Assembly: GCA_964557575.1 (NCBI GenBank)
Contig: CAZLBC010000052.1
Location: 1-31,205, forward strand
Origin: CAZLBC01 sp964557575
GTDB taxonomy: Bacteria > Planctomycetota > Phycisphaerae > SM23-33
Length of the DNA: 31,205 nucleotides
Direction of reading: 5' to 3'
Positions 16,951-25,185 of this stretch are shown here, piece after piece. The notes below the pieces were generated by a model that was not told where the DNA came from, made no database searches, and saw only the letters and a list, made by a program, of their open reading frames with translations. Within the stretch, counting starts at the first letter, position 1. Each line of letters begins with the position of its first letter. A program made the translations under genes and the position numbers.

Positions 16951-19253
16951 AAACGGTGCGACTGTACGCATGCGGATTGATTTTGGCACTGCTGCCGACG
17001 GGCGAGACCGCGGCACACGCGGCCGCCGCCGGGAACGCGGGCGGCGGGGGTGAAATGGCCGAGAAAACCGCCTTCGTGAGACAGAAATTCGGCCAGCTCC
17101 TGACCAAGATGCACCAGCTTGCCGAGGAACTGGAGGATAAACAACCGGAGGTTGCCGCGATACTCAAGCGGACGTATGCCTATGCCCAGCGCGAACTGGT
17201 GGCCGACGAAATGGAAACCGTCGCGCGGGCGCTGCGGGACGGGCTGGACGAGATCGCGTTGCGCGGACAGGGAGAGATCGTCTCCAAGCTCAAACTGATG
17301 CTGAGGATGATAGAAGGAGGCATCCGTGATCAAAATGATTTCGAAAAGAGGATATCCGACTTTGAAAACATGCGCAGGCGCCTGGAGGAAAGCATCAAGC
17401 GGCAGGAAATCGAGGAGAAGAAAACGCGGCCGGCGGCGAACAAAGAGGATATCGCCGGCGCGGTCGAGGGGCTCATCGGACGCCTCGAGGAGCTGTTGAA
17501 AAAGCAGAAGGGGCTGAAAGCGGCGACCGCGAAAGCCGACGATTCGATACCGGCACTGCAGCAACTCGGTCTTCTCCGGAAGGAACTCAGGGAATTGATA
17601 ACCAGGCAGGAGCAGATCAACCGCCGCACGGGCAGCGGCCCGATTCGCAATCTGCCGGTACTCAGGGAGGCCCAGGAAAAGGTCAGGGACCAGGGAGAAC
17701 AACTGCGTGATGCGCTCCGCAAAGCGGCCGCCGAGGACAGCGTTCGCACGCTGTTGTCCGCCGCCGGCGCCGCGGGTGCCCCGGGTTCGGCCGCCGGAAA
17801 TGTTAATGATGCCGCGGCGGAGATGAAGCGCTCCTCGGATGCCCTTGGCAAAAGCAATGCGGCGGATGCGAAGACCCCGCAGGACCAGGCCGCGTACAAG
17901 CTCAGGGAAGCCGAGAAACGATTGACCGAGGCGATACGGAAGGCCGGGGGGGCTACCGCGTCGGGAAAACTGGCGGATGACCAGAGACGGCTGGGCGAGG
18001 ATTGCCGGGCCGAAAAGGGCACGCTCGACGAAATCGCCGACAAGGCCGGTATCGATCCCGCGGAACTCGCCGGCCCGGAACCGACGGGTGCGACGGGAGA
18101 CATGGAAAAGGCCGCCGACCACATGGACGGCGCCGCGGAGGATCTCGAGACGCAGCAGCGGCCGCCCGCGATGGAAAAGCAGGACACGGCGATCGAGGAA
18201 CTGGAAAAGCAGTTGCTCAAGGCAAAGGAGCTTCGGAGGAGAGCGAAGGAAAAGGCCGGCAAAAAGGTCGATCCGGAACCGCAGAAGAACATCGCCGACG
18301 ACCTGGAAAAACTCGCGAAACGGATGAAGAGCGCGGGGGAAGAAAACGACAGCCGGCCGGCGGCGGGAAGCAAATCGGTCGCGGGCGCGCAGCAATCGGC
18401 GGCCGCCGCATCCGAAAAACTGTCCGGGGGAAAAAAGGGTTGTTGCGCGGGGGCCAACCAGGATCAGAAAGAGGCCCTGCGCCGGCTTGAAGAGGCCCGG
18501 CGCCGGCTGGAAGAGGAGATAGCCGAACTTCAGCGGAAGCAGAAGATCAGGAAACTGATGAGCGTCGAAGAGCGACTCGACGCGGCACTCCGCAGGCAGA
18601 AGGAGATTACCGCGCAGACGAAACGGGTGTGGGACGATCGTCCCCGGGCAGGCGCGTCCTGGGACCGGGAGGCGAAGCAGAAGCTGACCGATCTCGGCAG
18701 GGGGGAGGGCACCCTCAGTGACGACCTTTCGGCGCTTCGTGAAAAACTGCTCAAGGAGGGCTCGACCGTTATATTTCCCGAGATCCTGGGAGACGTGGCC
18801 GCGGACCTGAAAGAACTCCAGGAACGATTACTGAACAAGGATCCGGGCCCGATGACCCGGGAGGTCCAGGCGCAGGTCGAACGGATGCTCGACGAATTGC
18901 TGCGGGCCATACGCGAGCAGCTCGCCAAACGCAAACGGTCCGGCGGCGGGGGCGGCGGCGGCGGGGGCGGCGGCGGCGGTCAGGGGCCGCTGATACCGCC
19001 GGTCGCGGAGTTGAAGCTGCTGCGGTTGCAGCAGCTCAGGGTGAAAAGCGAAACCGAGACACTCGACGCGGGCATCGATGCGGGAGAACTGAAGCCGGCC
19101 GAGGCCGAGTCCCGTTTTGAAACGCTGAGCGGGAAGCAGAAGAAGATACTGAACCTGACCGAAAAGATGGCCGAAAAGATGCGAAAGGCCCGGGACATGA
19201 TGAAAAAGGCCGCCCGGGAGCGTATGCTCAAGCGGCTCGAGGACGAGAGGTGA
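16947..19253 (+). CDS. Secreted long coiled-coil protein with polyglycine linker
   Basis: A 768-residue protein overlapping the previous gene by four bases. A signal peptide (about 1-27, ending near AAHAAAA) is followed by an almost wholly helical, Lys/Glu/Arg/Leu/Ala-rich chain with many heptad-like stretches, such as RRLEEARRRLEEEIAELQRK near 511-530. A run of 13 glycines at about 666-678 separates the long N-terminal coiled-coil part from a last helical part of about 90 residues. There is a CC pair near 496-497. I recognise no enzyme family. A filamentous or spacer role outside the cytoplasmic membrane, perhaps pairing with the helical tail of the preceding protein, is inference. Confidence 0.75.
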   Translation: MKTVRLYACGLILALLPTGETAAHAAAAGNAGGGGEMAEKTAFVRQKFGQLLTKMHQLAEELEDKQPEVAAILKRTYAYAQRELVADEMETVARALRDGLDEIALRGQGEIVSKLKLMLRMIEGGIRDQNDFEKRISDFENMRRRLEESIKRQEIEEKKTRPAANKEDIAGAVEGLIGRLEELLKKQKGLKAATAKADDSIPALQQLGLLRKELRELITRQEQINRRTGSGPIRNLPVLREAQEKVRDQGEQLRDALRKAAAEDSVRTLLSAAGAAGAPGSAAGNVNDAAAEMKRSSDALGKSNAADAKTPQDQAAYKLREAEKRLTEAIRKAGGATASGKLADDQRRLGEDCRAEKGTLDEIADKAGIDPAELAGPEPTGATGDMEKAADHMDGAAEDLETQQRPPAMEKQDTAIEELEKQLLKAKELRRRAKEKAGKKVDPEPQKNIADDLEKLAKRMKSAGEENDSRPAAGSKSVAGAQQSAAAASEKLSGGKKGCCAGANQDQKEALRRLEEARRRLEEEIAELQRKQKIRKLMSVEERLDAALRRQKEITAQTKRVWDDRPRAGASWDREAKQKLTDLGRGEGTLSDDLSALREKLLKEGSTVIFPEILGDVAADLKELQERLLNKDPGPMTREVQAQVERMLDELLRAIREQLAKRKRSGGGGGGGGGGGGGQGPLIPPVAELKLLRLQQLRVKSETETLDAGIDAGELKPAEAESRFETLSGKQKKILNLTEKMAEKMRKARDMMKKAARERMLKRLEDER

Positions 19254-19258
19254 CGATT

Positions 19259-20572
19259 ATGTTGATAATAAAACACAATCTTTCCGCGGCGCTGTATTGC
19301 ACGGCAATGGTTATCGCCGTCACGATGTCCTCTTCCGGGGTCCGCTGCCAGGAGGGCGGCGATGAGGTTGAAGACGCGCTGGATATGCTCGACGGTGTCG
19401 ATTCGCGGCCCGGGGGCGGGGATGCGGAATCGCCCGATACGGAGACGGCGGAGGACTACAGCGATCTTTTCGACGATCTTTCGACGGAAGAACTGGAAAG
19501 ACTCGTGAAAACCGCGGCTCGGCGCCGGCTCCGGATAGAGCGGGAGATGTTCATCGACGAACTCGAGCAGGAGGAACTTTTCGAGCGATCCGTCGTCGCG
19601 AAGGCGGGGAAGGGGGTAACTGATTCCCCGAAAAACACCCGGGCCGACAACATAGAGCGGATATGCGCCGCCGCGGCCCTCGTTGATGATATTTTCGGTT
19701 CGGCCTACGCGCTGTACCGGGAGGGGGAATACGGGAAGGCCGCGGGCGAATTGAAGGAATTCATCAACGTCCAGGATACGACCTATCTCAGTGCCGCTAT
19801 GCAGTTTATCTACGCGCGGTCCCTGCTGAAGGCGGGACAAAAACACGAGGCCGTGGACGTGTACCGGTCCATCCTGATCAATCTGCCGGACCGGATCAGT
19901 TTTGCCGCCGCGTCGGCAAAGGAAGCCGCCGAGGCGTACCTTCAGATGGGGCGCGGCAGCCTGGCCCTCGAGATGTATTCCTACTACCTCAAGAATTACA
20001 ATCTCACCATGTCCGAGAAGGAAGTGGTCGCGGTCTGGGACGAAGTGGAACGGCTCAAGAAGATATACCGCGATCCGATGAAATCACTGACCCGCATGAT
20101 GGGAGAAGTCCACGGGAGATTGAAGAAGAAAGACGCCGGGGAACAAACCAGGGAGAAAGAGGAGCAGGTAGTCGCGCTGCTCGAGGATCTTATCAAGAGC
20201 GCCGAGGAACGGCAGGGCGGCGGGCAGGGGCAGCAGAACCCGAACCAGAAAGGCAAAAAGAAGGGTGCGGGCAAGGGGAAGGGCAAGGGGAAGGGCAAGG
20301 CCGCGGGCAGCGCCGAAGGCGGCCGGAAGGGCGACCCGGCGAGCAAGAGAAACAACCCGACAACCGGCGCGAAGGCGTCGGCGCTGGTTCCCGGGGAGGT
20401 GTCCCGGCCGACAAGAATGTCTGAGAAATTCGAGGGAAACGACGCCGGCAAATGGGCCGAACTGCCGCCCCGGCAGCGCGAAAAGGTACGCGAGATGCTC
20501 AAGCAGAACATGGGGGGACGATGGGGCGGCCTGATACGGGAGTACCATTCCCGGATTTCCGAGGGCGAGTGA
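19259..20572 (+). CDS. Exported TPR-like protein with Gly/Lys-rich linker
   Basis: ATG 19259 is chosen because GAGGTGA (19247-19253), a perfect anti-SD match, lies upstream with good spacing; GTG 19250, overlapping the previous stop, is the alternative. The product is 437 residues. An export signal (about 1-31) leads into an acidic segment, then TPR-like helices around YALYREGEYGKAAGELKEF (about 152-170) and the following 90 residues. Next come QVVALLEDLIKSAEERQ (about 303-319) and a low-complexity KGKKKGAGKGKGKGKGKAAG linker. The end, WAELPPRQREKVREMLKQN, resembles the C-terminus I recall of proteins in planctomycetal MoxR/Bat operons. No catalytic site is visible. Confidence 0.72.
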   Translation: MLIIKHNLSAALYCTAMVIAVTMSSSGVRCQEGGDEVEDALDMLDGVDSRPGGGDAESPDTETAEDYSDLFDDLSTEELERLVKTAARRRLRIEREMFIDELEQEELFERSVVAKAGKGVTDSPKNTRADNIERICAAAALVDDIFGSAYALYREGEYGKAAGELKEFINVQDTTYLSAAMQFIYARSLLKAGQKHEAVDVYRSILINLPDRISFAAASAKEAAEAYLQMGRGSLALEMYSYYLKNYNLTMSEKEVVAVWDEVERLKKIYRDPMKSLTRMMGEVHGRLKKKDAGEQTREKEEQVVALLEDLIKSAEERQGGGQGQQNPNQKGKKKGAGKGKGKGKGKAAGSAEGGRKGDPASKRNNPTTGAKASALVPGEVSRPTRMSEKFEGNDAGKWAELPPRQREKVREMLKQNMGGRWGGLIREYHSRISEGE

Positions 20573-20576
20573 CCGC

Positions 20577-21815
20577 ATGGTGACGAAGGTGACAACGCGC
20601 ACGTGCACCGGCGCAACGCGGTCAGCCGTTGCCGCGGCCGCCGTCTTTCTCGCCGTTGCGTCCGCCCGCGTCTCGGGCGCCGATACCGTGACCACGATCG
20701 AAGGCGACATCTTCCGGGGCCGGGTCGTTTCCCTCGATGCCGAGCACCTGCAGGTCGCAGAGGAGGGCGGCGCGAAACGCCGGCTGAAGGCGGTCGATAT
20801 CGCGTCCGTTGTGTTCGATTCCGGGGACCGCGCGGTACCCGCCGCGGTCGAGGGGCTGGTGGTCACGGCCGCCGGGAGCCGTCTCTCGGCCCGGTCGATC
20901 ACGATGCGGGAGGGCACGCTGACATTCATTAACCCGGCGCTCGGGAAGCTGCGCCTGGCCGCCGAAAAAACCCTCAGCATCTTTCTGCCCCGCGGGAAGG
21001 AGAAGGTGCAAACGATCATCGAGGATTGTCGCCGGCGCAGCTATGAACACGGCAGCCGGGACCGGCTGGTCATCCGCGGGGCAGACGGTGCCGCACGATC
21101 CGTTGAAGGGGTGCTGACGCGAATCGGCACCGACAAGATTGCTTTTCGATTCGGGGGACGTGAACGAACCATCTCGCGATCCTCCGTTCCCGCGATCATG
21201 CTGGCCGAACTCGCCGCGGTAACAGTCGCGCCGCGCTGTGACGTCGCGCTGCCGGGCGGGGATGTGCTGCGGGCGGGGTCGGTGGCCATCGCGGAGAACA
21301 CCATTACCGCGAACACGCCCGATCTCGGCACCGTCGCACTGGACGCCGCCGCGGGGACCGTTATCCGGTTTCGTTCGGACCGGGTTCAGCCGCTTGCGGC
21401 ATTGAAGCCGGCGGTGGTGGAGGAACGCGGGTTTTTCAAAACGACCTTCACGCACCGGGTCAACCGCTCGGTGGGCGGCGGCAAGATCGTTCTGGGGGGC
21501 GTCACGTACGACCGCGGGATCGGGTTGCACAGTTACGCGGCACTGTCCTGGGACATCGGCCGAATATACACGATCTTTCTGGCCACCGTGGGAATCGACG
21601 ACGCCGTCCGGCCCCGGGGTAACGCGGCGGTGCAGATCCTCGGGGACGGAAAAGTCCTTTATGATGACCCGTCGGTTACGGGAACGGACGATCCCGCGGA
21701 GATCAAGATCGACGTTTCCGGGGTGGCGCGGTTGACGATTCGGGTCGATTTCGGCGCAGACGGTCTCGGCGTCTCCGATCATGTCGATGTCGCCGCCCCG
21801 CGGTTGATCAAGTGA
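20577..21815 (+). CDS. Exported NPCBM-domain protein with N-terminal beta repeats
   Basis: A 412-residue protein starting four bases after the previous stop. A signal peptide (about 1-35, ending ARVSGA) is followed by about four degenerate units of some 60 residues, each of the form 'G----G-v--l----l-v----g---l-----i--i-f', for example IEGDIFRGRVVSLDAEHLQV at about 42-61. This looks like small beta-barrels. The last 120 residues are an NPCBM (NEW2) domain: ITYDRGIG-like KIVLGGVTYDRGIGLHSY (about 303-320), a core with FLATVGIDD, and the end LTIRVDFGADGLGVSDHVDV. NPCBM domains bind carbohydrates, so the protein may attach the envelope system to a glycan or polysaccharide. The final GTGA overlaps the queG start. 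Confidence 0.85.
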   Translation: MVTKVTTRTCTGATRSAVAAAAVFLAVASARVSGADTVTTIEGDIFRGRVVSLDAEHLQVAEEGGAKRRLKAVDIASVVFDSGDRAVPAAVEGLVVTAAGSRLSARSITMREGTLTFINPALGKLRLAAEKTLSIFLPRGKEKVQTIIEDCRRRSYEHGSRDRLVIRGADGAARSVEGVLTRIGTDKIAFRFGGRERTISRSSVPAIMLAELAAVTVAPRCDVALPGGDVLRAGSVAIAENTITANTPDLGTVALDAAAGTVIRFRSDRVQPLAALKPAVVEERGFFKTTFTHRVNRSVGGGKIVLGGVTYDRGIGLHSYAALSWDIGRIYTIFLATVGIDDAVRPRGNAAVQILGDGKVLYDDPSVTGTDDPAEIKIDVSGVARLTIRVDFGADGLGVSDHVDVAAPRLIK

Positions 21816-22870
21816 CGGTGCCTGCCCCCATGCGCCCGGAAACCCTCACGGCGACGATCCGGTCCCTCGCCCCGGCATGCGGATTCGCGCGGGCCGCCGT
21901 CGCCCCGGCCGAACGAATCCCCTCCGCGGACGTGCTGTTGCGATACCTCGAAAGCGGCTTCTGTGCCGGCATGGACTATCTCCGCCGCAATATTGAAAAA
22001 CGGCTCGACCCCTCGGTGCTCGTCGCGGGCGCCCGCAGCGTTATCTGCCTGGCCGCCGCCTGCGGCCCGGAGACGGAATACCCTGATTCCCCCGTATCGT
22101 GTTTTTACCGGGGGCGCGACTACCACCGCGTCCTGAAGAAGCGGGCGATGCTGCTGTGCGACCGGATCAGGGCCGCGGCCGGGGATTTTCGGGGCCGGAT
22201 CTTCGTGGATACCGCGCCCGTCGCCGAACGGGCCCTGGCGGCCGCCGCGGGGCTGGGGTGGATCGGCAAGAACGGGATGCTGATCGTGCCGGGCATCGGG
22301 AACACGGTCGTGCTCGCCGAAATCGTCACCGACCTGCCCCTGGTCGCCGGGACGCCCCTGGCATCCCGCTGCGGTGAGTGCCGGGCCTGTATCGATGCGT
22401 GCCCGGCCGCGGCGATCGTGGAAGACGGGCTCGTCGATGCGCGGCGCTGCATCAGCTATCACACCATAGAAAATCGCGGCTCGATCCCGCTCGAACTCCG
22501 GGCGCAGATGGGCGTCGCCGTGTTCGGGTGCGACGCCTGCAGAAACGCCTGCCCCTACAGCCGTGCCGGTCCCGCCGGTGACGAGGACCTCGCCCCGCCG
22601 GGGTTTGCGGCTCCCTCCCTGTCGGAGATCCTGTCATGGACCGACGCCGACTGGGATGCGGCCACCCGGGGCAGCGGGCTGCGGCGGGCCACGCTGCGGA
22701 TGTTTCACCGGAACGTGGCCGTCGCGGCCGGCAATGCCGGCGACCCGTCGCTGGCGCCCCTGCTGGCAGCGCTCAAACGGCGGGGCGGGCCCGCCGCGGA
22801 AATCGATTGGGCGCTGGGAAGGATTGACGAATCGACCGGTTGCGGAAAAGGGGACGGGAGTCTTTTTTGA
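21812..22870 (+). CDS. queG: Epoxyqueuosine reductase QueG, C-terminus altered by insertion
   Basis: QueG reduces epoxyqueuosine to queuosine in tRNA, the last step of the pathway, using cobalamin and two 4Fe-4S clusters. The product is 352 residues from GTG 21812 (ATG 21830 is also possible). The core motif VDTAPVAERALAAAAGLGWI (132-151) contains the catalytic Asp at 134, the same number as in E. coli. Cluster cysteines are C187, C190, C193, C197 (CGECRACIDACP) and C213, C240, C243, C247 (CDACRNACP). It is somewhat shorter than typical QueG (about 380), with a reduced C-terminal region. The last 11 codons run into a small inserted element that supplies the stop, and a copy of the older end, reading STALR-stop, lies beyond the insertion. 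Loss there should be harmless because all active-site residues are upstream. Confidence 0.96.
   Translation: MTVPAPMRPETLTATIRSLAPACGFARAAVAPAERIPSADVLLRYLESGFCAGMDYLRRNIEKRLDPSVLVAGARSVICLAAACGPETEYPDSPVSCFYRGRDYHRVLKKRAMLLCDRIRAAAGDFRGRIFVDTAPVAERALAAAAGLGWIGKNGMLIVPGIGNTVVLAEIVTDLPLVAGTPLASRCGECRACIDACPAAAIVEDGLVDARRCISYHTIENRGSIPLELRAQMGVAVFGCDACRNACPYSRAGPAGDEDLAPPGFAAPSLSEILSWTDADWDAATRGSGLRRATLRMFHRNVAVAAGNAGDPSLAPLLAALKRRGGPAAEIDWALGRIDESTGCGKGDGSLF
22822..22838 (+). repeat. 17-bp direct repeat, left copy
   Basis: GATTGACGAATCGACCG occurs here inside the queG end and again, identically, at 23090-23106. The two copies enclose the inverted-repeat element. They look like a target duplication made at insertion; similarity continues weakly for some 15 bases beyond (TGCGG in both). 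Confidence 0.7.
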
Positions 22871-23084
22871 TGTTACTGAAACTGACCGATTGGAGATTGC
22901 AAATGCAGATGCATAAAGAGGTAAGCCGTAAAACAGGGACTGTCCCTTCAGGGACCGTCCCTGCTTTACGGCGCTGCATATACAGTAGCAATATCATAGG
23001 TGAGGCCGAATCGGTCAGTTTGAGGATGTTAGATTTACCGTGAATAGCATTCTGATTGGAAAAAAAGACTCCCGTCTCCTTTCC
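22844..23084. mobile_element. Non-coding MITE/REP-like element with terminal inverted repeats
   Basis: The outer inverted repeats are 22844-22868 and 23060-23084, 25 bases each. They share a perfect 16-base core, GACGGGAGTCTTTTTT, and differ by one indel and one substitution outside it. A second perfect inverted pair, AAACTGACCGATT, lies at 22879-22891 and 23009-23021. A long hairpin occupies the centre. No coding frame of note is inside, so it would need a transposase supplied elsewhere, perhaps a REP-associated tyrosine transposase (inference). The 17-bp direct repeats lie just outside each end. Confidence 0.72.
22925..22972. repeat. 48-base near-perfect hairpin inside the element
   Basis: GCCGTAAA (22925-22932) pairs with TTTACGGC (22965-22972), then CAGGGAC pairs with GTCCCTG and GTCCC with GGGAC around a TTCA loop, with just two single-base mismatches. 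Each arm itself contains a GGGAC/GTCCC dyad. This form is common in dispersed REP-type repeats. As RNA it would be very stable and could act between queG and folE. Confidence 0.8.
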
Positions 23085-23089
23085 TGATT

Positions 23090-23106
23090 GATTGACGAAT
23101 CGACCG
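23090..23106 (+). repeat. 17-bp direct repeat, right copy
   Basis: Identical to 22822-22838. In the queG frame this copy continues to TAA at 23115-23117, giving IDESTALR-stop. That is most simply read as the original end of queG left behind by the insertion. The old stop is only 36 bases before folE. Confidence 0.7.
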
Positions 23107-23153
23107 CGCTGCGGTAAGAGAAGGGAACAAAAACTCCTGCGGAAACAGGCACC

Positions 23154-23732
23154 ATGAACAAAGAAGACATGCAGAAGATACGGGATGCCGTCAGAACGAT
23201 AATCGCGGCCGTCGGGGAAGACCCGGATCGCGACGGCATGATCCGGACCCCCGAGCGGGTGGCCCGGATGTACGCCGAGCTGTTCTCGGGGCTGCGCCGC
23301 GATCCCGCGGAACACCTGAATGTCGTGTTCGAGGAACAGTACGACGAGATGGTGGTCCTGCGGGACATACCGTTCTACTCGATGTGCGAGCATCACCTGC
23401 TGCCGTTCATGGGCACGGTTCACATCGCCTATCTGCCGGACGGCAAGGTCATCGGCCTCAGCAAGCTGGCGAGGGTGGTCGACGATTACGCCATGCGCCC
23501 CCAGGTCCAGGAGCGGCTCACCGGGCAGATAGCCGATTTGCTCATGGAGCAACTCGACGCGAAGGGATCGGCCGTGGTCATCGAGGCCAATCACACCTGC
23601 ATGACCATCCGCGGCGTGCGCAAGCCCGGCTCGGTCATGGTCACGTCCGCGATGCGGGGGCAGTTCCGCTCGAACGCCGCGACGAGAAACGAGGCGATGA
23701 ATCTCCTCCTCGGCGGCAGCAGGGGGACCTGA
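23154..23732 (+). CDS. folE: GTP cyclohydrolase I
   Basis: A 192-residue cytosolic enzyme that converts GTP to dihydroneopterin triphosphate, the entry to folate and also to queuosine (preQ0) synthesis. All family marks are present: zinc ligands C78 and H81 in YSMCEHHLLPF (76-86) and C149 in EANHTCMTIRG (144-154), the substrate loop KVIGLSKLARVVDDYAMRPQ (98-117), and QFRSN near 170-174. Length is normal for the short bacterial form. The start ATG 23154 has only a weak ribosome site. Its neighbour queG encodes the last queuosine step, so this copy may serve that pathway. It converges with the phosphatase gene, with seven bases between the two stops. Confidence 0.97.
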   Translation: MNKEDMQKIRDAVRTIIAAVGEDPDRDGMIRTPERVARMYAELFSGLRRDPAEHLNVVFEEQYDEMVVLRDIPFYSMCEHHLLPFMGTVHIAYLPDGKVIGLSKLARVVDDYAMRPQVQERLTGQIADLLMEQLDAKGSAVVIEANHTCMTIRGVRKPGSVMVTSAMRGQFRSNAATRNEAMNLLLGGSRGT

Positions 23733-23739
23733 CGGACCG

Positions 23740-25017
23740 CTACGTCCGCTTGATCAGCACCGCGGTGATGTCGTCGGCCTGCGGCGGCGGCGAGAAGTGC
23801 CCCACCTCGTCCCGCAGCCCCTGGATGATCGCGGCGGCCGATTGTCCGCGCTGCCGCCTGATCGCATCCTCCATGCGTGCGACCCCGAACAGTTCCCCGC
23901 CGCCGTTATCGGCTTCGAAAATGCCGTCCGTCGTGACTATCGCCATGTCATCGGCATGGTGGAACGAGAACGTTTCGATATTCGGTACGGGGGCCTCGTC
24001 CATGATGCCCAGCGGCAGGCCGGTTGCCTTCACCCGCCGAAACGCGTCGCTGCCGGCGGCGTAGAACAGCAGCGGGCCGTGGCCGGCGGATACGTAGGAG
24101 AGCATTCTCTTTTCGGCGTCGAGAACCCCCAGGAAGCAGGTGACGAAACTGTTGCCGTTCAGGTCGTCGTGGAGCAGGCTGTTGACCGTGCCCATGATCT
24201 CGCCGATATCCAGGTTTTCGGCGTTGTAGAACCGGGCGGCCGTGCGCAGCATCGAGCGGGTCTCGGAGATAACCATGGCGGGACCGATCCCGTGACCGGT
24301 CGCGTCGGCGACGACGAATGCCCACCGGTTTCCCGGCAGGGGAATGAAGTCATATATGTCGCCGCCGGTTTCGTCCGCGGGATCGGAGAGGCCGGCGGCG
24401 TCGAACCCGTCGATTTTCGGGGAATCGTCCGGAAGCAGGCCCTGCTGGATGTCCCGGGCGATCTGCATCGCCCGTTCCATCCGCTGCTTCTCGATGAGGT
24501 GTCGTATCAGGTTCGCCTTCTGGATGATAACCCCCGCCTGGGCACCGAGCGTTTCGGCGAGCATGACGTCGTAATCGTCGAAGTCCCCGTCCTTCCGATT
24601 CAGGACCTGGAGAACGCCCACCAGCCCGTCGTCGTATCCCCGCAGGGGAATGGACATGATGTTCCGGGTCTTGAATCCCGTCTTTTTGTCTACCGCCGGG
24701 TTGAACCGCTCGTCGGCGTAGGCGTCGGGTATGACGATCGTCGTGCCGGTCTTGATGCACTCGCCGCAGAACCCCTTGTCGGCGGGCACGCGGATGCTGT
24801 CCAGGCCCGTGGCGATGTTGGCGACGAGTTCTTCGGCGCGGCGGTCGTAGAGGAAGAGCGTGCCCCGCTGAACGCCCAGCAGGTCGAGGGAGAAGGCGAT
24901 GATCTTCTCCAGCAGCTCGTCCCGGTCGCCGGTCGCGGCCATCTCACGGTTGATTTCCAGGAGGCGGGCCATGTCCGTTAGTGTTTTTTCCGAATCTTTG
25001 TGCGATGCCAAATCCAT
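23740..25017 (-). CDS. GAF domain and PP2C (SpoIIE/RsbU type) serine phosphatase
   Basis: A 425-residue soluble signalling protein. The start is the ATG at 25017 (MDLASHKDSE); the frame is open much further upstream but crosses tRNA-Asp, which is non-coding. A GAF domain (about 31-165) includes KGFCGECIKTGTTIVIPDAY (81-100) and NIMSIPLRG (119-127). A helical linker with ARDIQQGLLP (187-196) leads into the SpoIIE phosphatase domain with ETGGDIYDF (216-224), DATGHG (238-243), SAGHGPLLFY and the final QADDITAVLIK. The acidic metal ligands (D220, D238 and the late ADD) are present. Such proteins dephosphorylate anti-sigma antagonists in partner-switching control. No anti-sigma or STAS gene is in the window, so its target is unknown. 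Confidence 0.95.
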   Translation of the reverse strand: MDLASHKDSEKTLTDMARLLEINREMAATGDRDELLEKIIAFSLDLLGVQRGTLFLYDRRAEELVANIATGLDSIRVPADKGFCGECIKTGTTIVIPDAYADERFNPAVDKKTGFKTRNIMSIPLRGYDDGLVGVLQVLNRKDGDFDDYDVMLAETLGAQAGVIIQKANLIRHLIEKQRMERAMQIARDIQQGLLPDDSPKIDGFDAAGLSDPADETGGDIYDFIPLPGNRWAFVVADATGHGIGPAMVISETRSMLRTAARFYNAENLDIGEIMGTVNSLLHDDLNGNSFVTCFLGVLDAEKRMLSYVSAGHGPLLFYAAGSDAFRRVKATGLPLGIMDEAPVPNIETFSFHHADDMAIVTTDGIFEADNGGGELFGVARMEDAIRRQRGQSAAAIIQGLRDEVGHFSPPPQADDITAVLIKRT

Positions 25018-25185
25018 GGTGCATGGAGTATACGGTCTCCGGCCGGTCTCTGTATAAAGATTTCGTTGTGATTGTGACGATAATCTAATGGTCCCGGCCC
25101 GGTGGGAGAAGCGCGGAGGGCCGGAACACGCTGTCATACGCCGAACACGGCATGGATGCTGGGAAGTTATCTGTACGGTGTCACG

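Noticed and set aside
16158..18395. A 745-codon open frame on the minus strand
   Set aside because: Antisense to the coiled-coil genes. Its Phe/Leu/Arg-rich content is the complement of Lys/Glu-rich codons.
22822..23106. CRISPR-like repeat-spacer arrangement
   Set aside because: Only two direct repeats exist and the sequence between them is an inverted-repeat element; no array or cas gene is present.
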